From Actinoplanes palleronii (GTDB lineage Bacteria; Actinomycetota; Actinomycetes; Mycobacteriales; Micromonosporaceae): a DNA stretch of 64,000 nt. The position numbers and the translations under genes are program-made. Within the stretch, counting starts at the first letter, position 1. Each line of letters starts with the position of its first letter. Of this stretch, positions 7,901 through 19,900 are shown one piece after another. Location of the stretch: positions 1 through 64,000 of the forward strand of contig NZ_BOMS01000090.1 of the NCBI RefSeq assembly GCF_016862315.1, written 5' to 3'. The notes under the pieces were generated by a model that was not told the origin of the DNA, did no database searches, and saw only the letters and a list, made by a program, of their open reading frames with translations.

Positions 7901-10900
7901 CCCGCGATGATCTGGAGTGTCGTCACCGGTCTGCAGGATCCGGCCGGCGCCACCGGCCGGGTCGGGTTCGTCTTCGGCGTCAACACCAAGGCGTCGGCCG
8001 ACGAGTCCGAGAGCCAGCTCGCCGGGATCGACGACGCCATCACGGAGCTGCGCGACAGCGATGCCATGCGCCCGTTCGCCGACTACCCGATCGCGTTCGT
8101 CGCGTCGACGTTCGAGGACAAGTTCCCGGCCGGCACGATGCGCAACGAGGTGCTGAACAGCCCCGCGACGCTCGACCTGCTCGCCGGGTTCCTCGAGGCG
8201 GGGCACCACCCCTACGTCTCGGTCCAGGACTCGGACGCCAGCAGCCGGCTCGTCTCGCCCGCCGGCCCGCACGTCTTCGACCACTTCGAGACGCTCCTGG
8301 CCCCCGCCGACCAGCAGGTCCAGAACTATCTCGACACCCTGGCCCCGCAGAGCCCGACCGGCAGCGACGTCGACATGGCGGTGGACGAGACGGCCGCGCA
8401 GCCGGATCCGCCGTTCCGGCCGCTGATGATGGCCGGCGGCTACCGCCCCGACGACCTGCAGGCCCAGCTCGACGCCGCGCTCGGCGACTCGGACGTCGAC
8501 GAGGACGTAGCCGAGGAACTGAACAAGCTGGCCGAGAACCCCGCAAAGATCACCGCGGCGATCGACAAGGTTCGCGCCGACATGGTGGCCCGGCAGGCAC
8601 AGGCCAAGGTGCACCCGCTGCTGCCGTACGCGCCGGAGCCCAACCTGTTCCTCGACGGCCTCGCCGTGATGGTCGACACCGAGCTGCAGTTCGGGCCGAA
8701 GGGCGCCGAGTTCGATCACCTGGCCAAGCAGCTCACCACGTTCGCGGCCGGCGAGCTGCACCAGAGCTTCGCCACGGCGCACGCGGAGGCCGAGGTCGAC
8801 CTGCCGGTGCCGGACAGCACGGAGTCGACCACTGTCGACGTGCCGATGGCGCAGGACCAGACCGAGATCCACGAGTCGGTCGCGGTGCACGGCGGCAGCA
8901 CCACGCTGCCCATCCGCGGGCCGGCGTTTGTTGTCGACTTCGTCGACGGCGCGGTCAGCACCGACCTGCTGCGGCTGGCCCGCGGGCTGCTGCACAGCTC
9001 GGCGCTGCCGCAGAGCCATGCCGCACCGGCCCACCCGGTCGACCGGTTCTTCGACTCGAAGCCCGCCAAGGCGGGCACGTCGTTCGCTGACGTGGCGACC
9101 CGGGCGGGTCTGCGCGGCGCCCCGGCGGCCGACGGTTACTACCAGACGTCCGAGCCGTTGCGGCCGATCCGGCACGACGACACGGAGGCGGACAGCACCG
9201 ATCCGGACGTGTCCAAGAAGGACAAGAAGGACCTGGGCAAGAACAAGGCCAACAAGATCAGCGGGGCTCTCGCCCAGCCCGTTGCGCCCTGGGCCGGGGA
9301 GGAGTCGGAGACACCGTTCGGGGACGTCACGTTCGGCATCGACCCGCAGCACAAGGCACGCGCCGCCTACGAGTCCATCGCCGGCAACCCGGCCGGCCGC
9401 GACGAGCGGATGCAGCGGTACCGGGACAACGAGCTGGACGCCGAGTCCAAGACCGACGAGATGGACACCGACACCGCCCAGGACACCGTCGTCGACCTGA
9501 CGGACCAGCTGGACGACGTCGCCCTGGGCAGCAAGCGCCGCCGCGAGGAGACCGGTTCGCCGGAGCCCGACGCGGCCCCGCCGCCGGCCAAGCGCCGCGA
9601 GGTGCTGCCCCCGGCGGAGTCCTCGGCACCGGGGAAGACACCCGGTCCCGCCACCGAGCCGGAAAATGTCAAAAACACCGGACATCTGCTCGGCGACGCG
9701 GCCCAGCCCGAGTCGGCCTGGGCGAGCCGGGCAGCCGACGTCAAACCCGCGCGGATCTCGACCGAACGCTTCGACCCGGGCACCGGCGGGCGCCGCAACG
9801 GGCCCACCCCGACCGGTGGCATGGCCCCCGACAACCTCACGATCGACAAGCACGGCCCCGGCTGGCTGGACGGCGCGCTCACCCACATCGCCTCGGACGT
9901 GCGACGGGTCCAGGCAGATGACGGCGCCTGGGTGCAGGAGCACACCGTACGGTTGGAGATCGGTGCTTTTGATCCGTCGGTGCGCTCGGCCCAGCAGGGT
10001 GCGCCGGACGGCTCCACCCCGAGTTCGCCGGCCGACGTGGCCGCGGTCCGCGAGGCCGCCGCGCGCGCGGTCGACGAGCATCTCAACGGCAAGTACCAGC
10101 TGCCCAACGGCGACCAGCTGCACGTGCGGGTCGAGTTCGTCGATCCGCCGGCCCCGGGCGGCTCGCACCCCGCCGACGCCCAGCCGCACGCGTCGGTCTG
10201 GGTGCACAACGGCACCGACGACGCCCGGCAGTTCCACTGGCCGGTCGACGCCGTCACGTCCGGCGAGAGCGGCGTGTTCGCCCACGAGGTGCTGCACTTC
10301 CTCGGCGCGGCCGACACCTACCACGACCGCGAGATGCTGTTCCGCAGGCCACCGGCCGGCCCGGACGCCCGGGTGCCCACCGCGCTGACCGACAACCCGC
10401 ACGACACGGGCCCCGGTCTGATGGGCCGGGCGGCCCGCGGACCGGCCCCGGTCCTCACTCCCGGCGACCTCAACCGCATCCACCAGGCCACCCAGAGCGC
10501 GGTCCGCGTCCCCGAGGCGCCCGTGAACGGCCCGACCGACTCCCCCGCCGCGCGCGAGCAGGAACCGACCACCGCCGCGCCCGCCGAGCAGGAACAAGAG
10601 CCGACGCCCGACGCGCCCACCGCCCGTACCCCGGAGGTCGACAACGACCTCGACCGGCCGCCCTCCTCGGCCGCACCGTCCTCCTCGCGCCCGGAGACCG
10701 AAAAAGCCCAGCAGACCGATGCCCAGCAGACTGTGGTCCGGGACCTGCTCAGCGACCCGCAGCGCCTCCCCGGCATCACCGTGATGATCGACGAAGCGAT
10801 GAACTTCGGTCACCAGACCGCCGGGATCTCGCTCATCGAGTCACTGCGCAAGCTCGGCTACGACCGCGACGTCACCGTGGTCGCCTCCCCCGGCGTCTGG

Positions 10901-13900
10901 ACCAAGGTCGACAAGCTGCTGCCCCCCGGCACCCCGGGCATCACCCGGGTCACCCAGGACGAGTTCCTGGCCAGCCCGGCCAACCCCTACTCCGACCAGC
11001 GCACCCCCGGAGCACCGAACCGGCTCGTCCTGGTCGGCGCGTCGGACACCATCGACACGAGCAACGCGGACTCCTTCCTCAACTACATGGGCGCCGACCA
11101 GGCCGTCGTCTTCCAGCCTTACGCGTGGAAGAACGGCAGCCGGCTGGCGTTCTCCCGCACCGGCCCGGGCGCCACGGCCACGGTCACGGATCTCAGCCAG
11201 GGCACCATCCCCGCGGACGCGATCTTCAACACCGACATGCCGGCCCTCGACACGGCCACCGCGACGGCCACGATCCGGACGGCCCACGGCGACAGCAACC
11301 TCGGTGACGCCCTGGTCACGGTCGCCACCGCCGCGCTCGACGACACCATCGACGTGATGCCGGTCTACGGCCTGCACCGCCTCGACAAGGAGCTGCGCCC
11401 CGGCGCCGGCATGGCCCTGGCCCACGGTGTGCACGCCGCCGGCCTCGGCCGCCCCGCGGTGATCCTGGAGATCAGCGAGTCGGACGTCGACTTCTCCCCG
11501 CCCCGGGACGCGAACCCGGTCCCGTCCTGGCTGACCACCGTCGACCTGCGCGCCGGCGAGCCCTTGACGCTCGACGGGCTGAACCCCGGCGACGTGGTCG
11601 TGGTGCGCACCGGTCCGCTGCGCAAGGACGTCTTCCAGACCGCCTACCAGCTCGGTTCCCTGCCGGCGGTCCTCGATGGCGCGAACACCGCCAACCTGGT
11701 CCAGCTGCTGGACCGGCCGTACTTCTCGCCGCGGCCCGAGGACACCGGCTTCCCGGACTCCGGTGACCCGGCCGACGCCGGTCAGATCACCGCGCTGACC
11801 GCGGTCGCCGATGCGATCCGGGTGGACAGCGCATGGTCGACGGCGCTCAAGGCGGAGCAGAAGGGCCCGTACCAGAACATCGCCACCATCGCCACCGCCA
11901 CGAGCGTGCTGACCAGCCGGTCGCAGGCCGTCGTGGACTACCCGGGCGAAGAGGATTTCCTGCTCGGCGACGAGTTCGACCGTCTCCGCGATGCGCTGCC
12001 GAGCCGCCTCGACGAGGTCGTCGCCATCTTCGGCGGGAGCCCCGAGGCGGTCGCCGCCGCGCAGCCCGTCACCGGGATGACGCAGAAGCAGAAGATGGCG
12101 GCCCTGGAACGGCAGATCCCGGTCACCGAGGAACAGATCCAGCAGTTGCACGCGCTCCTGGACGACGAGCGCGCCAACCTGGTGAACCAGGTCCGCGACC
12201 GGTACCAGCACCACTCGACCGACCCGAGCCCCGAGTCCGTGACGGCCATCGCCACCGCGATCAACGACCTGCACACCTCGGACAGCGCCCTCAAGCAGTA
12301 CTTCGACCGGGTCGCCGCGTCGGCCCGCGACCCGCGCCGCGACCAGGTGCTGCAGGGCCTGTCGCACTTCGCGGCGAACCAGCCCGGCACGACCGTCGGC
12401 AGCCAGAGCGCCACGTCACCGCACACCGAGGCCGAGGACCGGCTGCGCGACACCGACTATCCGTTCCTGCTCGACGTCAACCCGCTGCGTGACCAGGGCG
12501 GCGAGCTCACCACGAACTGCTACGTCGCCGCGATCGCCACCGACATGTCCCTCGCGTCCGGCGGCATCGACCGGTTCCAGGCCGGCGGCGCGGTGGCCAG
12601 CCCCAGCGAGTTCCTGGCCAACTACGCCGGGCGGCCGCTCGACACCGTGCGTGACCTCGACCAGGTCCGCGACATCCTCACCGCGGCGGGCCCCGGCGCG
12701 CGCGGCATCGTCACCGTGCAGCGCATGGACGGAACCGGACACGCGTTCAACGTCGTCCACGACCACAACGGCGTCGTCTTCCTCGACGGCCAGGCGGGAC
12801 ACTTCGCCGCGCTCGACCCCGCGTACCCTCGCATCAGCCTGGTCTCCACCGGAAACCGCGAGTTTCCCTCGGCCGGCCTGGAAACCCCCGCGGTCCCGGG
12901 ACCGCTGGTCGGCACGCTGTCCGGCGGTGTTCCGGACTTCGGAAAAACCTTCGACGGTACGTCCATGGGCGTCGAAATCGAGCTCTCCGGCGTGAGCACG
13001 TCCCTGGATCGCGGCTCGACACGCGCGTTCGGTTACGTCGCGTCCACCGGCGACACCCCGCTCGTGATGATCACCAAGGACATGTCGACCGGTGATCATC
13101 CCAGCCGGTCGAACTGGAAGACGCACACTCTCGAGCTGGTCACCTACCCGGTCGAGGTCTCCTCCGCCGACGGCGTCCAGCTGCGCAAACAGGCCGTGCT
13201 GACCCTGCTCGACCACCTGGACACCCACCTCGCCACCGGCGGCGGCCCCCTCACGTCGGCGGACCTCGGCAACGGCCTGCAGCTGGTGGTGACCAACAAG
13301 AACCACGAGATCACCTCCGGTTCGCTCGACACCGACCGGCCCGGCACCAAGATCGCCATGCCGGTGTCGATGCAGCAGGTCACCGTCGGCATCCGGGCCT
13401 CCGACGTCACCACCTCGGACGACCCGGTCGCCGTCGCCGTCCGCCAGGCGCCCTGGTACGACGACAGCCACACCGGCACCGCGCAGTCGATGCTGGCCAC
13501 CGCCCCGCCCCCGGCCGGCGTCGACGTGGAGCAGGTCACCGGCGCCTACACGTATGTCATGTCGGTGATCGGGTTCGTCGCCCAGCTGGTCAACGACAAC
13601 AAGATGTCGATCGGCGACTACTACCCGGCCGACAGCACCAGCACCTCGCTGACCGACCCGAAGATCAAGAACGCCTGGGCGGTGCTGCCCCGCACCAAGC
13701 CGATCAAAATGGTGCACTGGCTGCCGGCCGCCGAGAAGGCCGCGACGCTCAAGCTGATCCGCGAGACGCCGCCACCGGCCGACGCCAACGCCGAGGCGTG
13801 GCGGGCCGCGCGCGCCTACATCGTGAGCCAGCAGGGCGACGTCGCCGGGCACGGCATCGACGACGCCATCATCGGCGGGGAGCCGGCGGTGCTGTTCGAG

Positions 13901-16900
13901 CACCGCACGATCACTCCCGACGTCGCGGCGTTCGTGCCGTCCCGGCCGGAGCAAGTGGTCGTGATCACCGACCTGGCCTCGACCTTCGGCGACAACCGCA
14001 AGACAGCGGTCGCCCGTGCCGGCACAGAGGTGTCGAGCCCGCAGAACGCGACGGACTTCGCCAACTGGATGCGCACGAAGGTCTCCGAGGCCCGGGCCAG
14101 GACGGCCTCCGACGCCGCGCTGATCGCGCAGAGCGCCGTCAACCAGAAGATGACCTGGCTGGCCGAGAACCGCCCGCAGACCTGGCAGGCCATGCTCGCC
14201 GAGCTGGCACCCACCACCCGCCCCGCGCCGGCACCGACCGCCGGACCACGGACCGCAGGTCAGCGCCCCGACATCGTCGCGACACCGGTCACCGCGGACG
14301 AGATCGCCACCCTGCGCGACACCACCGCCCCGCGCACCGCGAACACCACGTCTTTCGACGTCGTGGAGCTGACACCGACCCGCACCGGCGTGCCGGACCT
14401 GGTCGCTTCGTCGTATCGCGAAGCCGGCCTCCCCGTCCCGGAGACCAGCCGCCCGGTGATCAACCTCGGCCGCGTCGACGGCCCCGTCGCCTACGACCAC
14501 CGCCTGCTGAGCACCGACAACGGCCGGACCGTGCAGGACTTCACCGTCCGCGTGCACCTCGACCCCCGCGACACCACCGCGACCGCGCAGCTCGACCAGA
14601 CACGGCAGCGCGCGATCGACGCCGTCAACGCCGCCTACAACCAGGGCTTCCAGATCGGCGACGACCAGTTCCACGTCACCGTCGAATTCACCGACGACGC
14701 AGGCAGCGCCCACACCTCGATCGCCCTGCACGGCGACACCACCCCGGCCACCACGCAGACCGTGTGGACCACCGCCAGCAGCGACCTCGACCTCGCCCAC
14801 GAGATCGGCCACTACCTCGGCCTCGCCGACGAGAACATCGACAACATCCGCGTCTTCAACCGCGACGACACCGCCCGGCACGCCACCGACGACTCCCTCA
14901 TGGCGACCACCGCGGCGAGCGACGACCCGCAGATCCTGCAACGCCACCTGGACCGGATCGCCGCCGCCGAAGAGGGCGCGATCGGCACCACCAGTACTCC
15001 GGACGGCACGATGGGCACCCGGCCCGCGCCGGTGCCGCACACCAACCCGGCGTTCGCGCAGCTCACCGCGACCCCGGCGACCCCGGTGACCCGCGCCGGC
15101 TACCTCGCCGCCGTGGACCGCAGCCTCGACGAGGCGCGGCCGCTGGCGTTCGTGGTCAACGCCGCCCTGCCGGTCACGGACCTCGACGACGTCCCCGCCA
15201 TGATCGAACAGGTGCTGGCCGGCCAGCAGGGCTTCGCCGACCGGGTCGCGTTCGTCTTCGACGTCAACGTCAGGGCCAGCGGCGCGCGGGCCAAGCGGGA
15301 GGCGAAAGCCGAGGTCGAGGCCGCCATCGCCACGCTGCTCGCCGACCCGCGGATCCGGGACCTGCCCCAGCCGGTCGCGTTCGTGGCGTCGGTCTTCGGC
15401 ACCGCGAAGTTCCCGGCCGGCACGATGCGCAACGACGCGCTGCACAGCCCGGCGACCCGCGCCCTGCTCGCCGCCTACCACGAGGACGGGCACCACCCCT
15501 ACGTCTCGGTACAGGACTTCGACCTCAGCAGCCGGCTCGTGTCGCCGACCGGGCCGCACGTCTTCAACCACTTCGACGACCTGCTCGCACCGCTGGACGC
15601 CCCGGCCGACCCGGACACGATGGACACCGGCGAGCCGGAGCCGCCGGAGCCGCCGTTCCGGCCGCTGATGTTCGCCGGCGGCTACCGTCCCGACGACCTC
15701 GCCGCCCAGATCACCGCGGCCGGTGCCCAGCCGAACCCCGCCGCGGACCTCGGCGCCCTGGGCCAGCCGGCCCACGTCACCCGGGTGTCCGGCAAGATTC
15801 ACGCCGACATGGCCGCCCGGGACGCGCAGGCCAAGGTGCATCCGCTGCTGCCCTACTCGCCGGAGCCGAACCTGTTCGTCGACGGTCTGGTCGTGATGGC
15901 CGACCCCGGGCTGAGTTTCGGCCCGAACGGCGCCGAGTTCGACCAGCTGGCGAAGGAGCTGAACACGTTCGCCGCCGGCGAGCTGGAGGAACGTGCCACC
16001 GGCCGGCACGACGAAGCCCCCGCCGACGAGCAGGTCCCGCCGAGCACCGCGCCGACCGACGTCGAGGACGTCATCCTGCCGCAGGACAAGGCCGAGATCC
16101 TGGCGTCGGTGGCGGTGCACGCGGGCAACTACACGCTGCCCGGCCGCGGACCCGCGTTCGTGGTCGACTTCGCCGGCGGCGCGGTCAGCACCGACCTGCT
16201 CCGGCTCGCCCGCGGCGTGCTCAAGAACGGCCGGCTGCCGCAGGACCACGCTCCCGGGGCCGCCCCGATCGACCGGTTCTTCGACGGCAAGGACGAGAAG
16301 GCCGGCGTCAGTTTCAAGGCCGTCGCGGACACCGCGGGCACCGGGGACTACCAGACCTCGGAACCGCTGCGCCCGTTCCGCCCGGGCGGCACCCGTCCCG
16401 GCGTGGCCGCGGACGACCGGGCCAACCTGGGCGACGACCCGGTGAACACGCCCAGCCGGGCGCTCGCGCAGCCGATGGCCGGGCCGTTCGCCGGCATCAC
16501 CTACGGCATCGCCGAGGAACACCGGATCCGGGCCGCGTACGAGTCGATCGCCGGGCGCCCTGCCGCGCAGGACCAGCGCTGGTGGCGCTACGTCGAGAAC
16601 GAGGTCGTCGGCTTCGTCCGCGACGACGTCACACCCCCGCCGGCCCACTCGCTCTACCACGCGGTGACCGACGGATCCGACGCGGCCGCGAAGGCGCTGC
16701 GCGACAACGCTCTCGGCGCGTTCGCCCACGGGCCGGCCCGGCCCCAGGTCACCGCGAACGCCGCGGCGGACGGCACCGGTTTGCCGCACCTGGCACACGC
16801 CCTGGGCGGCGACGGCTACGGCGCGCACGGGCACGCCCCGCGCTACCTGGCCACCGCCCTGGGCCGCCCGATCGAGGTCCGGCACGTCCGGGACGGCTCC

Positions 16901-19900
16901 CTGACCGGTGACATGGAGACGTTCACCCCGTTCGGGCCGGCCACCGGCGCGCTGCCGATCGTGGTGCACCGGCACGAGTCCGGCTGGTTCAGCACCACCG
17001 CGATCGCGCCGGGGCCGCTGCTCGCCGCGGAGTCCGACGTCGCCGAGCTGGCGGACCGGCTGGAACGCTCGACCGCGATCTCCAAGCGGGGCCGCGACCA
17101 GCGCAGCGCCAGCCCGGAGACCGGGCCGCCGGCCAAGCGCCACGAGCCGGCCGACGTGGAGATGGAACTGGTCAGCGGCCCGGCCGCCACCGGCGACGCC
17201 CAGTACACGGCGATCCGCGACCTGCTCGGCGACCAGCGGCAGATGCCGGACATCACCGTGCTGATCGACGAAGCGCTCAACTTCGGCCACCAGACCGCCG
17301 GTCTCACCCTGATCGAATCGCTGCGCAAGCTCGGCCACCACCGGACCATCGACGTGGTCGCGTCGCCGAACGTCTGGGCCAAACTCGACACGCTGCTGCC
17401 GCTGGGCACACCCGGGGTCAACCGGATCATCGAGGCCAAGTTCGACCCGGACCACCCCTACGTCGACAGGCGCCAGAACCAGCACCGGCTGGTGCTGGTC
17501 GGGGCCGCGGACACCCTCGACGCGGCCAGTGGCAAGGCGTTCCTCGACTACCTGGGCGCCGACCGGGCCATCGTGTTCAAGCCGTACGCCTGGCAGAGCA
17601 CCCACCGGCTGGCGTTCAGCCGGACCGGGCCGAGCGACGACGTCACCACGGTCGACCTGGACACGGTCATCTCCCCCGACGCGATCTACACCACCGACGT
17701 GCCGGTGCCGGACGCGACCACCGCCGAGGCGACGATCCGCGCCGCCATCGGTACCGGCCCCCGCGCCGACGGGCTGGTCACGATCGCCAAGGCCGCCCTG
17801 GCCGACGAGATCGACGTGATGCCGGTCTACGGCCTGCACCGCCTCGACGACGAGCTGCGCCCCGCCGCCGGCCTGACCCTGGCCCACGGCGTGCACGCCG
17901 CCGCCCTCGACCGCCCCGCCGTGATCCTGGAGATCAGCGACTCCCGCGTCGACTACGCCCCGGCCACCGACAACCCGTCCTGGCTCACCACGGTCGACCT
18001 GAACGCCGGCGAGCAGGTCGACCTGACCGGTCTCGGTGCTGGCGACGTCGTGGTGGTCCGCACCGGTGGTCTGCCCCAGGACGTGTTCCGCACCGCCTAC
18101 CAGCTCGGGTCGCTGCCCGCGGTCCTGGAGGGCGCGAACACCGCCAACCTGGTCCAGCTGATCAACCGGCCGTACTTCTCGCCCCGGCCCACCACCAGCG
18201 CCGAAGCCACCCGCTTCCCGCACTCCGGCGACCCCGATGCCGACGCGGCACCGATCAGCACGCTCGGCGACGTGACCGAGGCGATCCAGGCCGGCACCGA
18301 CTGGTCGGTGGAGGTGAAGGAGGACCAGACCGGCCCGTTCGGCACGATCGGCCGGATCACCACCGCCACCAGCGTGCTCACGAGCCGGCTGCAGGCGATG
18401 ACCGCCGACCCGCGTGAGGCCCACCTGACCCAGGAGGACTTCGAGCGACTGCGCGACGCCCTGCCCGGCAGCATCAAGATCGACGCCCCGCAGATCCTCG
18501 GTTACACCGCCGTGGTCGCGGACGCCGTCGCGCACAAGAAGAACGACTACCGGCAGTTCGAGGCCGGCGAACTGCGCCGGATCCCGATCACCCCGGCGAT
18601 GATCCAGCAGCTGCAGGCGCGGTTGGACACCGAGCGCGCCACGGCCGTGCGCGAGGCGACCACGAAGTACCAGGACCACTCGAACGTCCCCGATGACGCG
18701 GCCGTCGCGACGATCGCCACCGCGATCACCGACCTGCGCAACCCGGACAGCGCCCTCAAGCAGTACTTCGACCGGGTCGCCACGGCCGCCCGCGACCCGC
18801 AGCGCGACCAGGTCCTGCAAGGCCTGTCGCACTTCGCGGTGAACCAGCTCGGCATCACCGCGCCGCTCGGCAGCCAGCCCGCCGTGTCCTCGCACACCGA
18901 GGCCGAGGACCGGCTGCGCGACACCGACTATCCGTTCCTGCTCGACGTCAACCCGCTGCGCGAGCAGGGCGGCGACCTGTCCACGAACTGCTACGTCGCC
19001 GCGATCGCCACCGACATGTCCCTGGCCACCGGCGGCATCGACCGCTTCCAGGCCGGCGGCGCGGTGGCCAGCCCGAGCCAATACCTGGCCAACTACGCCG
19101 GACGGCCACTGGACACCGTGCGCGACCTCGACCAGGTCCGCGACATCCTCACCGCGGCGGGCCCCGGCGCGCGCGGCATCATCACCGTGCAGCGCATGGA
19201 CGGAACCGGACACGCGTTCAACGTGGTCCACGACCACAACGGCGTCGTCTTCCTCGACGGCCAGTCCGGCCACTTCGCCACGCTGGACCCCTCGTACGCT
19301 CGGATCAGCCTCGTCTCCACCGGCGACCAGGAGTTTCCCTCGGCCGGCCTGGAAACCCCCGCGATCCCGGCGCCGCTGGTTTCCGGCGGCGTTCCCGACT
19401 TCGGAAAAACCTTCGACGGTACGTCCATGGGCGTCGAGATCGAGCTCTCCGGCGTGAGCAGCGCCCTGGAGAGCGGCTCGGCACGCGCGTTCGGCTACGT
19501 CGCGTCGACCGACGACGGCACCCCGCTCGTCATGATCACCAAGGACATGTCCACCGGTACGGTCCCCGGGCGGCCGAAGTGGACGACACACACCCTGGAG
19601 CTGGTCACCTACCCGGTCGAGGTCTCCTCCGACGCGGGGGTCGAGCTGCGCAAACAGGCCGTGCTGACCCTGCTCGACCACCTGGACACCCACCTCACCG
19701 CCGGCGGCGGCGCCCTGACCTCCACGGACCTCGGCAACAACCTGCAGCTCGTGGTGACCAACAAGAACCACGAGATCACCTCGGACCGGCCGGGCACGAA
19801 GATCTCCATGCCGGTGTCCATGCAGCAGGTCACCGTCGGCATCCGGGCCTCCGACGTCACCACCTCGGACGACCCGGTCGCCGTCGCCGTCCGCACCGCA

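Larger units (their letters stand above)
7792..14250 (+). repeat. effector module 1 of the giant protein
   Basis: Order of segments: GT-A-like with DxD at residues 1078-1080; acceptor-like part (RGPAFVVDF...); no OTU-like segment; basic NLS-like pair KRRR 1513-1516 and KRR 1532-1534; metalloprotease 1 (HEVLH from residue 1763); GT-B-like segment about 1928-2253 (FGHQTAG ... EGANTANLV type); papain-fold toxin about 2488-2620; amidoligase-like about 2649-3073 (MGVEIEL ... LELVTYPVEV). It differs from modules 2 and 3 in metalloprotease position and in lacking the OTU-like part. The glycosyltransferase and amidoligase assignments are motif-level guesses. Confidence 0.75.

Noticed and set aside
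7454..10813. 1119-aa minus-strand reading frame
   Set aside because: It lies antisense to the giant gene, in low-complexity Arg/Gly/Val sequence, with no motifs or ribosome site.
13798..16911. 1037-aa plus-strand frame inside the giant gene
   Set aside because: It is an Arg/Pro/His-rich alternate frame of module 2 with no motif or start signal.
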